Source of the DNA: an uncultured Kineothrix sp.
Lineage (GTDB): Bacteria > Bacillota > Clostridia > Lachnospirales > Lachnospiraceae
Reading direction: 5' to 3'
Length of the DNA: 9,501 nucleotides
NCBI GenBank assembly: GCA_910587275.1
Contig: CAJUMD010000123.1
Span: forward strand, 1 to 9,501
Of this stretch, positions 1-6,962 are shown piece by piece. Numbering within the stretch: the stretch's first letter is position 1; each line of letters begins with the position of its first letter. The notes below the pieces were generated by a model. That model saw only the letters and a list, made by a program, of their open reading frames with translations, made no database searches and was not told the origin of the DNA. A program made the position numbers and the translations under genes.

Positions 1-753
1 TTAGATGAATTGGATGCCTATAAATATTATTTTCAATTTACACTTACCGGATTCGGAAATGATATAGAACGCAATGTCCCGCACAAGAAGAAGCATATGA
101 TTCCGGTATTCCAAAAATTGGCAAAGAAAATCGGCAAGGAAAAAGTAATTTGGCGATATGACCCAATCATCTTCACTGACAAATATACTCCGGAATATCA
201 TTTCAGGGCCTTTGAACAAATTGCTGAGGAATTGAACGGATATACCTCTAAATGTGTCATCAGTTTTGTTGATATATACGCGAAAAACAAAAAAAATATG
301 AGTGCTATGAATTCCTATTCTTTACCCGAAAAAGAGTTAGTTGGATTTGCAACACAGCTTGCGTCCCTGGCCAAAGATAATGATATAGAGGTTGCATCCT
401 GCGCCGAAGCGATTGATTTGTCCGCCTGTGGGATAGAACATAATTGCTGCATAGACAAAGAAGTCATTGAGCAAATTACCGGATATAAAATACAAGCGGA
501 TAAAGATAAAAATCAGCGGAAAGAATGCGGCTGTGTGGAAAGCATTGAAGTAGGTACCTATAACACATGTAAAAACGCCTGCGCATATTGCTACGCTAAT
601 TACAGTTATGAAAGCGTTTTGCAAAACAGCAAACTATATGATGTAAATGCTCCGCTGTTATGTGGAAACATTACAAAAGATGATAAAATTACGGAAAGAG
701 CGGTAAAATCATTAAAGGAATCGCAATTGACGGGCCCGATAAAACCAGCGTAG
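1..753 (+). CDS. DUF1848 family protein, 5' end cut by window edge
   Basis: The frame is open from base 1, so the start lies outside the window. The visible 250 codons match my memory of the DUF1848 family: a YKYYFQFTLTG segment at the beginning, WRYDPI about 50 residues in, and a cysteine-rich C-terminal part. Roughly the first 70 to 80 residues of the usual ~300 are missing. Near the C-terminus (bases 568-591) is CKNACAYC, a CxxxCxxC pattern like the 4Fe-4S motif of radical SAM enzymes, followed by YAN. Further cysteines (CGIEHNCC, ECGCVE) precede it. Function is not established; an Fe-S redox or radical role is inference. The frame follows the family to about SLKESQL (base 729), then ends in TGPIKPA, where I would expect a short end such as SLF. 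The last residues therefore appear replaced by DNA from the adjoining broken ATPase region. The gene is visibly more AT-rich than the rest of the window. Confidence 0.85.
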   Translation, partial: LDELDAYKYYFQFTLTGFGNDIERNVPHKKKHMIPVFQKLAKKIGKEKVIWRYDPIIFTDKYTPEYHFRAFEQIAEELNGYTSKCVISFVDIYAKNKKNMSAMNSYSLPEKELVGFATQLASLAKDNDIEVASCAEAIDLSACGIEHNCCIDKEVIEQITGYKIQADKDKNQRKECGCVESIEVGTYNTCKNACAYCYANYSYESVLQNSKLYDVNAPLLCGNITKDDKITERAVKSLKESQLTGPIKPA

Positions 754-776
754 GAGGGGCTAATCCGATTTCCTTT

Positions 777-1216
777 TCATACGCCCAACGTAAGATTTTC
801 ATTCTGTGCATTACTGTAAAGCTGCCGGCCTGCATCAGAATCCCTTCAAGTCGGAGCAAAACCAACCAATTCCTGTATCGCTTCATTGTTGGAATACCCT
901 GACATATCAAACCGTTTAAAAAGAAATCCCAATTTGAAAGCAAACTGCCGCGCGATAAAAGTCTTCCCCGCACCCGGAGGTCCTGCTAAAAGGCATACGC
1001 TTCCGGGTCCCCCCCCATATTTGGCTGTAACCGAACCGTCAATTCCCTATCAAAATATGCCGCTCTCAACTTCTCAATGGCCGCATCCTGTCCAACAGCT
1101 TTAGCCCGCAGTTCGCTTTCCACGGCTCCTGCCTGCATCAAAAACTGCTGCCCGGAAACTTCATCTTCCACACCCTCGATTTCTGATAATTCCGGCTTTG
1201 GGTATGCACGCAGCAT
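777..1216 (-). pseudogene. Decayed AAA+ (Clp-like) ATPase fragment
   Basis: Three pieces of one ATPase can be read on the minus strand. Piece 1 (1216 down to about 1017) starts with ATG and holds a lead-in helix region and AVGQDAAIEKLRAAYFDREL, the GQDxAI signature upstream of Walker A in Clp-type AAA+ domains. Piece 2, in another frame, has Walker A GPPGAGKT (960-983), then FKRFDMSGYSNNEAIQELVGFAPT, like the DMSEY...LIGAPPGY region of ClpA/B/C. Piece 3 (about 835 to the TGA at 777-779) reads DAGRQLYSNAQNENLTLGV, resembling the TSNAG (sensor 1) region. Frames 1 and 2 meet at an 8-base G tract (C tract at 1009-1016 on the plus strand); nine Gs would join them. The segment expected between pieces 2 and 3, including Walker B, is absent, a stop (TGA) follows FAPT, and the 3' part is missing. 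It lies 27 bases after the zinc-ribbon membrane gene on the same strand, so it was probably once cotranscribed with it. The whole is not functional as an ATPase; the exact family is uncertain. Confidence 0.75.
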
Positions 1217-1243
1217 CTGTCAGCCGTTCCTTAATCTTATTTC

Positions 1244-1825
1244 TTACTTTCCTTCCCTTACCAAATGAATCCTTCCAATCAGCGGCAGCGGCTTTTCCGA
1301 CCCCCGTACCGCCGACACCATCCCAAGCACCATAAAGGCAACACAGAGCAGCCTTGTAACCGAAACCACCATTGCCAAAAGCGGTATGCCTCCCACGAAC
1401 CCGTATACCAAAGATAACAATGCTTCCGCAAGGAACAGCACCAGCCCCTGGTTCACATGAAACCGCACAAAACGTACATCCATTTTAAATAGAATGGGCA
1501 CCAGGACCCCGATGCTGAAGTATGCCAACACCCCGTATATTTTATAAGGATTCCACTGCGCACCGCCATTTTCACTGTCTCCTCCCATGCCGTCCGGCCT
1601 ATTTCCCCGGGCAGCATTTCCGGTATCAAAACCGCCGCCGCATCCATGGCCCTCTTTCCTTAGATTCACTTTCCCCACAACAGTCCCCTGCGGTTCTGTC
1701 CCGCCGTCCTCTGTCCTGCACCCGAAATCCGTACTTTCCTCCCCCGCCGGTGTCATACAATACTTGCAAAATCTGGCTCCCTCCGCCAGCGGAGCACCGC
1801 ACTGCCTGCAAAACTTATCCGCCAT
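1244..1825 (-). CDS. Zinc-ribbon membrane protein, DUF4870-like
   Basis: This 193-residue protein opens with a short zinc ribbon: Cys6, Cys9, Cys20 and Cys23 in the pattern CxxC...CxxC. A polar, glycine-rich linker follows (about 30-90), then three or so hydrophobic segments (about 97-113, 126-144 and 146-170). The stretch VRFHVNQGLVLFL is typical of small DUF4870/DUF4870-like membrane proteins, whose role is unknown. The ATG at 1825 has an AGGAAGG ribosome binding site five bases upstream (1831-1837). The gene begins 49 bases after the DHHW gene on the same strand, so it is plausibly the last intact gene of the glycan-acylation group, though nothing in its sequence ties it to that chemistry. 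The zinc ribbon is predicted to be cytoplasmic. The broken ATPase follows 27 bases downstream. Membrane protein call is firm, the family name moderate, function unknown. Confidence 0.75.
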   Translation of the reverse strand: MADKFCRQCGAPLAEGARFCKYCMTPAGEESTDFGCRTEDGGTEPQGTVVGKVNLRKEGHGCGGGFDTGNAARGNRPDGMGGDSENGGAQWNPYKIYGVLAYFSIGVLVPILFKMDVRFVRFHVNQGLVLFLAEALLSLVYGFVGGIPLLAMVVSVTRLLCVAFMVLGMVSAVRGSEKPLPLIGRIHLVREGK

Positions 1826-1874
1826 AATACCCTTCCTTTCCCGTTCTGCCCTTACCGTCCCATGTTCCTGTCCG

Positions 1875-3041
1875 TCAATACACCCCGCGTATCCCGGAAT
1901 CCCCGTCCAGCGTATTCATATTGTAAAGCAGCAGCACATCCGTCACTCCCCCATGCTCCGCGATAAATACCGACGGTCCTTCTTTATAGTACCTGGTGTC
2001 AAACACATACACTTTTTTATAATGGTGTACCAAAAACGGCACGATGGAGTTGGCATAACTGTCCTTTACCAGCACAAGTTCCCTGTCCGTTTCCGCCGTT
2101 TCGTTCGTAATCTCTACAAGCGGATGCAGGTTATTCAGGAAAATGGAATATTTGTCCTTTTTATCCGCATATTCCAAATTGTACAGGCTGTCCGACACTT
2201 CCCCGGTATCCCTGTATTCCACCGTCAGGCGGTCGGACGGATTGGTATAAATAACAATTGCATCCCCGTCATGCCCGTAGTCCCCTGACTTGGAATACAG
2301 TGTTCCCTTAAACTCCTCCGTAACCGTCTGCGCCGTCATTTCCCCCAAAGAAACCGGTGCGAAACCCATCTCCCTGCAGAACACCCGGTAGCCTACATAC
2401 GCCCCAAACGTCGTCCAATGGTGGTCCGTCCGGTAATACAGGTTTTCCCCGCTCCTGTTTTCGCGCAATGCCATCCGGCAGTCTATCGGGGGAATCCCCG
2501 TCTCCGTATACAGGTAATCCGCCGTCTGCATCTGATCGTTCACAAGCGCATGTTTTGGCAGTTTATCCCCGTATACACTGACCGCCGTAGGTACCAGCAT
2601 CAGGCGCATTTGAATCTTCCTGCCCTGTCCCGCGGTCAGTTCCTCCACGGTATCCGCAAATTTCTTTAACGTTCCCGCAATCCGCTCCGTATTTTCCGGC
2701 TTGACATATTCTTCCACGAGATACCCGTCCTCCGCCACGAAAATACCGTTAATCTTCCGTTTCCCGCAGACAAGCTCCGTCTTCGTCTTCAAGCCGACCC
2801 AAAAATCCCGGAACGGAAAATGATCCGAAACATAGTCAGTCAGCCCTTCCATGTAAGCCCCTTCCTGCACCTGCCGCCAGCCGAATTTAGGGACATCCGC
2901 CAAATACCTGTTTTCGTTTTCCGAAAAATCCTTCTTCCCCGTCACAAAAAACAACACGGAAAAGAATAAAACCATTCCCATCAGCATCCCTGCGGTCAGC
3001 CGCCTCAGCCATACTTGCGCTTTTGTTTCTATTCTTTCCAA
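1875..3041 (-). CDS. DHHW family protein (AlgJ/AlgX-like acyltransferase)
   Basis: A 388-residue protein with an uncleaved-looking N-terminal anchor (hydrophobic 17-34), which would place the rest outside the cell. After it come SENENRYLADVPKF and the region YVSDHFPFRDFWVGLKT, common at the start of this family. The name-giving motif is TDHHW (205-209), matching TDTHW of alginate acetylation proteins AlgJ/AlgX. KDSYANS (326-332) supplies the likely nucleophile Ser328. Asp206, His208 and Ser328 would form the SGNH-like triad by analogy with AlgX. In that family the protein takes the acyl group moved across the membrane by an MBOAT partner and places it on the polymer; the MBOAT gene is immediately upstream here. 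The start is TTG (3039-3041): an in-frame TAG lies a few codons upstream, no ATG precedes the anchor, and GGGAGGA sits nine bases before it. The acyl donor and acceptor are not known. Confidence 0.87.
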   Translation of the reverse strand: MERIETKAQVWLRRLTAGMLMGMVLFFSVLFFVTGKKDFSENENRYLADVPKFGWRQVQEGAYMEGLTDYVSDHFPFRDFWVGLKTKTELVCGKRKINGIFVAEDGYLVEEYVKPENTERIAGTLKKFADTVEELTAGQGRKIQMRLMLVPTAVSVYGDKLPKHALVNDQMQTADYLYTETGIPPIDCRMALRENRSGENLYYRTDHHWTTFGAYVGYRVFCREMGFAPVSLGEMTAQTVTEEFKGTLYSKSGDYGHDGDAIVIYTNPSDRLTVEYRDTGEVSDSLYNLEYADKKDKYSIFLNNLHPLVEITNETAETDRELVLVKDSYANSIVPFLVHHYKKVYVFDTRYYKEGPSVFIAEHGGVTDVLLLYNMNTLDGDSGIRGVY

Positions 3042-3050
3042 CCTAAACTG

Positions 3051-3057
3051 TCCTCCC
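3051..3057 (-). promoter_or_regulatory. Ribosome binding site deciding the TTG start of the DHHW gene
   Basis: GGGAGGA on the minus strand, nine bases before TTG. The in-frame TAG upstream leaves no longer start. A second GGAGG is visible nearby (about 3065-3070) but precedes an ATG that hits a stop after two codons. Confidence 0.6.
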
Positions 3058-3120
3058 TAAACCATCCTCCCGGTCACATTCCGTTTCTTTCAACGCTCCA
3101 AAGCAATTTTCAAACACACT

Positions 3121-4572
3121 CTAGAAGCGGAAATACAAAAACGGATTGTAAGTGTCGTTTACCAAAAAAGCCGTCGCCGCCAAAAACAACGCTACGTACC
3201 CTCCAAGCGCCATACAGGAAACGGCAAGCCGGAGCGGTGGGGCGAAACGGCCTCCCCTGCCAGCTTCTGCCAGCCGCTTTTTCAACCACGGGTAAACCGG
3301 AAAAGCAAGCACGGCTCCTGCCGCCAGCACCACGCCGTAATTTTTCAGGTACCAAAGACATTCCCAGCCCCACAGGGTATTTCCTGTTCCCTTCACCATG
3401 GACTTCAGGTATAACCCCAAAGCTCCCATATCGTCAAACACGAACACCACAAATCCCACAACCACAATCACCACTGCATAAAAATGCCGTACCGGCTTCG
3501 GAAGCGACTCCAATGCCTTCCCCCACACATATTTTTCCAGCGTCAGCAGCACACCGTAATATAATCCCCACAGCACGAAATTCCATGCCGCCCCGTGCCA
3601 AAGCCCGGTCAGAAACCATACAACAAACATATTCCGCAGATGTTTCGCCACACCGGCACGGTTGCCTCCAAGCGGAATGTAAATATAATCGCGGAACCAC
3701 GTGGACAGGGAAATATGCCAGCGCCGCCAAAAATCCGTCACCGACACCGCATACAACGGGTAATTAAAATTTTCCAAAAAATGAAAACCAAGCATCCATC
3801 CCATCCCGATTGCCATGTCGCTGTACGCACTGAAATCAAAATATAGCTGCAGCGTAAACGCCGCCGCCCCCAGCCAAGCCGTTGCCACCGATGCCTGCCC
3901 TGCTTCCAGCAGCCGTATTTCCTCCCAAAGCGCCCCTATTTGGTTCGCAATCAGCACCTTTTTAAAAAGCCCCTGCATAAACCGCAGGACACCTTCCTGT
4001 ACTTCCTCCCAAACAATCCTCCTGCCGTGCAGCTCCTCATTCACCTTGGCATAACGGACAATGGGGCCCGCCACCAACTGCGGGAACATGGACACGTAAG
4101 TCAGGTAAGTCAGGTAATTCCTTTCCTCCGGCACCTCTCCTTTGTACAAATCAATACTGTAACTCATCGTCTGAAACGTAAAAAAGCTGATTCCCACCGG
4201 GAGCCCCAGCCCCAAAGGCTGGATGGAAGTGCCAAACACCCCGTTCACCGTCCCGATGAAGAAATCCGCATACTTAAAAAAGGCCAGCATGGAAAGATTG
4301 ATGGCAAGGGCACAGACAAGACATGCCTTCCGCCTGCCAGCCGATGTGCCAAACCTCGACATCAGCCTGCCTCCGGTGTAATCCACCAAGGTGGCAAACA
4401 GCATCAGCAGCAGGTAAACCGGTTCCCCCCATGCGTAAAAAATCAGACTGAACACAAGCAAAACCCCGTTTTTCCACCGGTTTGGCACCCGGTTCCCGTA
4501 AGGTACCGCATAATACAAAAGAAAACATAATGGCAGAAAGAAAAACAAGAATGGAATGCTACTGAAAACCAT
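3121..4572 (-). CDS. MBOAT family O-acyltransferase (AlgI/DltB type)
   Basis: A 483-residue polytopic membrane protein with about ten hydrophobic segments, the normal size for AlgI-type MBOAT enzymes. It begins MVFSSIPFLFFFLPL, the usual opening of bacterial members. Landmarks in order: FYAWGEP (45-51), LPVGISFFTFQTMSYSIDLYKGE (from 124), FPQLVAGPIVRY (163-174), LQLYFDFSAYSDMAIGMG (241-258), NFNYPLYAVSVTDFWRRWHISLS (268-290), and LTGLWHGAAWNFVLWG (321-336). His286 and His326 are the two conserved histidines; the second corresponds to the essential MBOAT histidine. Such proteins pass an acyl group, usually acetyl, through the membrane to an extracytoplasmic acceptor enzyme. ATG at 4572 has AGGAGGG ten bases upstream. 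The DHHW partner follows after 79 bases. No dlt genes are present, so teichoic-acid D-alanylation is unlikely; an acylated surface polysaccharide is the better inference. Confidence 0.95.
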   Translation of the reverse strand: MVFSSIPFLFFFLPLCFLLYYAVPYGNRVPNRWKNGVLLVFSLIFYAWGEPVYLLLMLFATLVDYTGGRLMSRFGTSAGRRKACLVCALAINLSMLAFFKYADFFIGTVNGVFGTSIQPLGLGLPVGISFFTFQTMSYSIDLYKGEVPEERNYLTYLTYVSMFPQLVAGPIVRYAKVNEELHGRRIVWEEVQEGVLRFMQGLFKKVLIANQIGALWEEIRLLEAGQASVATAWLGAAAFTLQLYFDFSAYSDMAIGMGWMLGFHFLENFNYPLYAVSVTDFWRRWHISLSTWFRDYIYIPLGGNRAGVAKHLRNMFVVWFLTGLWHGAAWNFVLWGLYYGVLLTLEKYVWGKALESLPKPVRHFYAVVIVVVGFVVFVFDDMGALGLYLKSMVKGTGNTLWGWECLWYLKNYGVVLAAGAVLAFPVYPWLKKRLAEAGRGGRFAPPLRLAVSCMALGGYVALFLAATAFLVNDTYNPFLYFRF

Positions 4573-4582
4573 GCTTTTTCCG

Positions 4583-4589
4583 CCCTCCT
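4583..4589 (-). promoter_or_regulatory. MBOAT ribosome binding site overlapping the upstream stop codon
   Basis: AGGAGGG, ten bases before the MBOAT ATG, shares bases with the TAG stop (4588-4590) of the DUF4358 gene. A ribosome ending DUF4358 translation would sit on this site, which suggests translational coupling of the two genes. Confidence 0.7.
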
Positions 4590-5199
4590 ATAAATCCTTT
4601 TCCACAATTTGCAGGATGGTATCCGCGTTTTCGGAAATCACCAGGTAAACATAATTTCCCTTGGATTTCACGGAGCTTTTATCCACGATTTCAAACTGCT
4701 CAGGGAGATAATCCTGCATTTCCGACCGCTTCTCGTCCACGACCACCTGTAATGCACCGACCATTGCCTCCACATCGCCCGCATCTTTCACTTTCATGAT
4801 AACCACTGTTTCCGCACTCGTGGCGTCCTCTGACATGGCAAATACATACCCGTCCAGTTTTTCAGGGGCGATGCCGTAATAATTCGTGATAAAATCATCC
4901 CCCATCTGTACCGGAGATATCAGCTCCACGCCCTGCGTAATTTCCCCGTAAATTTCTTCCACGGATTTTTCCCCTGCGTTTTCCCCTTCCGCAGACTGGG
5001 AGTTTTCCGCATTGCCTGCCGCATCTTCCGTCTCCTTCGCCCCCGTGCCTTCCACAACGCTCTCGCTCTGCACGGCAGCCACTTCACTCCCTTCTTCCTG
5101 TCCGCATCCCGCCAAAAGAACTGCGGCTATGGCTGTTAATGCCACCGTCCCTTTTATTCTGTTTCCGCTTATTCCACTTTTCCCGCTTCTTCTTTTCAT
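4588..5199 (-). CDS. DUF4358 domain lipoprotein
   Basis: A 203-residue predicted lipoprotein. Basic residues at 2-16 are followed by a hydrophobic stretch (17-31) and the lipobox LAGC with Cys32, so it should be anchored on the outer face of the membrane. Residues 33-76 are a low-complexity linker rich in Glu, Ala, Gly and Ser. The C-terminal domain (about 77-203) fits DUF4358: VEEIYGEITQGVELISPVQMGDD, a YYGI segment, VVIMKVKDAGDVEAMVGAL, and the ending NYVYLVISENADTILQIVEK. The biochemical role is unknown. It sits between the SGNH hydrolase and the MBOAT enzyme, and its stop overlaps the MBOAT ribosome binding site, so an accessory role in surface acylation is a reasonable inference. The open frame extends about 90 codons further up, but the extension overlaps the SGNH gene and has no family character. 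ATG 5199 is chosen for its GGAAGGAG site (5209-5216) and because it places the signal peptide at the N-terminus. Confidence 0.88.
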   Translation of the reverse strand: MKRRSGKSGISGNRIKGTVALTAIAAVLLAGCGQEEGSEVAAVQSESVVEGTGAKETEDAAGNAENSQSAEGENAGEKSVEEIYGEITQGVELISPVQMGDDFITNYYGIAPEKLDGYVFAMSEDATSAETVVIMKVKDAGDVEAMVGALQVVVDEKRSEMQDYLPEQFEIVDKSSVKSKGNYVYLVISENADTILQIVEKDL

Positions 5200-5308
5200 C
5201 GTATGTATCTCCTTCCTTTTTCCGTATACTCCATTTACCGGTTCGCTTCCGCCGCTTTTCCTGTCCGCCCCGGCTGTACTGCCTGTTTCTGCCGTTCCCT
5301 TATCCCGG

Positions 5309-6175
5309 TCATTCTGCTGCCGCAAGACCCAACTGGCCTTTTGCATAATCCCGCAGCACCGATACCCAAATATCATAAGCCGCCGGATTCTGGTGGGCAA
5401 ATTCGTCACTGCAGTATTCCGCCGCAAGGTCCCCGTTTTCATCGGCAATGGCATCCGCCACATTAACAAAACCCCAGCCGTTTTTCTCTGCCATTTCCTC
5501 TAACATTTTATTATACTCCCGAATCGTATCATTTTCCAGCTTTCCCACTTCTTTTCCTTTCAGGATATATGTCATGCTCATGATATGGATTTCGGCATCG
5601 GGGCTGCTTTCCTTTATTTTCCCAATCAATTCCCCGTATTTTTCCAGCGTTCCCTCTAATCCGGTAACGTTCAGGTCATTCATGCCAAGCATAATGAACA
5701 CCTTATTACTCCCCGTCATGGCGATGGAATCCCACACATACCTTGGCTGCCCCTGGTAGACGGGATGTACGCTCTCTGCATTCCCCAAATCCCAAAGCGC
5801 ATTGTTGGCGGAATAACTCCCTGCCGCCAAAAACTGCATTCTGCTCAAAAACGTGTCCTGCCGTTTCATGGCATAATTCCGGAAACCGAGCATAATCGAA
5901 TCGCCAACGAAGACGGTACCGTCAAAGTATTCGTCGATTTTCCGCTCCTGTTCCAGTTCTTCCGGCGTAAGCGGCGTCTCCGCTCCTTCCCCTCCGCCTT
6001 CCGTTTCCGTCCCGGCAGTCCCTTCCGCCGCCCTTTCCACCAACGGCTCCGGCAGCCTGCGCTGGGAAGCATAAACTGTCATTTTGTCCTGCATTCCCGC
6101 CACACACCCTGCCGTCATAAGTGCAGCCGTCCACAGCAATACCGCTTTTCCCCTTGTTCCTTTTTCCCTTATCAT
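5309..6175 (-). CDS. Exported SGNH/GDSL-family hydrolase
   Basis: A 288-residue protein with an N-terminal hydrophobic segment (11-27, containing TAGC, a poor lipobox), so it is exported and either cleaved or anchored. A disordered Glu/Gly/Thr-rich linker follows (about 48-70). The catalytic domain carries SGNH blocks in order: FVGDSIMLGF with Ser93 as nucleophile, a block II Gly near AAGSYSANN (119-125), GMND with Asn166 (block III), and SDEFAHQNPAAYDIW with Asp257 and His261 (block V). The Asp-His spacing is DxxxH rather than the usual DxxH. Such enzymes remove, and sometimes transfer, acyl groups on glycans. Its place ahead of DUF4358, MBOAT and DHHW genes suggests it edits the same acylated polymer. 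The ribosome binding site is weak (GAGG 11 bases before ATG). A TACAAT box at 6210-6215 could be a -10 element, but no good -35 pairs with it, so read-through from the exonuclease gene is equally likely. Confidence 0.88.
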   Translation of the reverse strand: MIREKGTRGKAVLLWTAALMTAGCVAGMQDKMTVYASQRRLPEPLVERAAEGTAGTETEGGGEGAETPLTPEELEQERKIDEYFDGTVFVGDSIMLGFRNYAMKRQDTFLSRMQFLAAGSYSANNALWDLGNAESVHPVYQGQPRYVWDSIAMTGSNKVFIMLGMNDLNVTGLEGTLEKYGELIGKIKESSPDAEIHIMSMTYILKGKEVGKLENDTIREYNKMLEEMAEKNGWGFVNVADAIADENGDLAAEYCSDEFAHQNPAAYDIWVSVLRDYAKGQLGLAAAE

Positions 6176-6231
6176 AATCCGTCCATCCTCTTTCCTAACG
6201 CTTCCTCATATTGTATGATTGTTTTTCCGTA

Positions 6232-6933
6232 TTACGCCTTTTTCGTAAAACGGCAGGCGGGAAAATTTCCGCACCCGTAAAACATTCCGTACCGTCCCTT
6301 ACGCAGACACAGCTCACCGCCGCAGGAGGGACACACCAGCACATCCGCTGCCCCATTTTTCCCTTTTTCCGCGTTTTCCATTCTCTCCGCCCACAGCTTT
6401 CCGAGCTCCTCAAAACACTTTTGGTTCATCACGCAATCGTTCAACGCACGGTGGGCGCCCTGCGTGTCTATATGGAAATATTCCGACACATCCGTCAGTT
6501 TATGGTGGGACAATTGGGGCAGGCAGGTTCTCGCCATGTACAGTGTATCGATATAGTCATTGGCAAGTTCCTTCCCCAACGCGTCCCATGCCGCATCATA
6601 TACGAAATTCATGTCAAATGTATGGATATTGTGCCCCACCAGTATGCTGTCACCGGTAAATTCCAAAAATCCCCGTATGGCATCCCCGATTTCCGGCGCA
6701 TCCGCCACCATACCATCCGTAATTCCGTTCACTGCCGTCGCACCTGCCGGAATGTGCCGCTTCGGGTTCACCAGTGTGGAATATTCCTCCACAATCGCCC
6801 CGCCGACGACTTTTACCGCCGAGATTTCTATGATGGCATCCCTCCCCTGGTTAATACCCGTCGTTTCCAAATCGAACACCACATAATCCGGCACATATTT
6901 GTTCAAGCGCTTGCCTTTGTTCCTTACCGCCAA
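6232..6933 (-). CDS. DnaQ-type 3'-5' exonuclease with C-terminal topoisomerase-like zinc ribbon
   Basis: A 233-residue protein in two parts. Residues 16-180 form a DEDDh exonuclease domain: Exo I FDLETTG (Asp21, Glu23), Exo II HNIHTFD (Asp107), and Exo III HRALND (His161, Asp166). It most resembles the PolC/DNA polymerase III epsilon-type exonucleases, which release nucleotides from single-stranded or mispaired 3' ends using two metal ions. Residues 199-233 form a zinc ribbon, CPSCGGEL...GRYGMFYGCGNFPAC (Cys201, Cys204, Cys221, Cys227), of the kind repeated at the C-terminus of bacterial topoisomerase I, where it binds DNA. The start is TTG (6931-6933), with GGAGAG seven bases upstream; no ATG lies between there and Exo I. 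It begins 29 bases after the HD gene. The role is probably DNA repair or RNA/DNA end trimming; a dedicated replication proofreading role is less likely because no polymerase part is present. Confidence 0.9.
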   Translation of the reverse strand: MAVRNKGKRLNKYVPDYVVFDLETTGINQGRDAIIEISAVKVVGGAIVEEYSTLVNPKRHIPAGATAVNGITDGMVADAPEIGDAIRGFLEFTGDSILVGHNIHTFDMNFVYDAAWDALGKELANDYIDTLYMARTCLPQLSHHKLTDVSEYFHIDTQGAHRALNDCVMNQKCFEELGKLWAERMENAEKGKNGAADVLVCPSCGGELCLRKGRYGMFYGCGNFPACRFTKKA

Positions 6934-6940
6934 ATCTTCT

Positions 6941-6946
6941 CTCTCC
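6941..6946 (-). promoter_or_regulatory. Ribosome binding site deciding the TTG start of the exonuclease
   Basis: GGAGAG, seven bases before TTG at 6931-6933. It supports the non-ATG start, as the Exo I motif begins only about 20 codons later with no Met between. Confidence 0.55.
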
Positions 6947-6962
6947 GTTTCTGTTTTCCTGT

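Noticed and set aside
1587..2288. Long plus-strand open frame of 233 codons
   Set aside because: It lies antisense to the zinc-ribbon and DHHW genes, has no recognisable motif and low-complexity Pro/Ser/His content typical of reverse-strand shadows.
3121..4572. MBOAT as DltB of a D-alanylation operon
   Set aside because: No dltA, dltC or dltD-like gene is adjacent; the partner has the TDHHW motif of the AlgJ/AlgX-like group instead.
5200..5469. Upstream extension of the DUF4358 frame by about 90 codons
   Set aside because: It overlaps the SGNH gene in another frame, lacks family character, and would bury the signal peptide; the ATG at 5199 has a strong ribosome binding site.
6210..6215. TACAAT box upstream of the SGNH gene as a promoter
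   Set aside because: It matches a -10 element in five of six bases, but no acceptable -35 lies 16-18 bases upstream, and the position is too close to the start to be persuasive.
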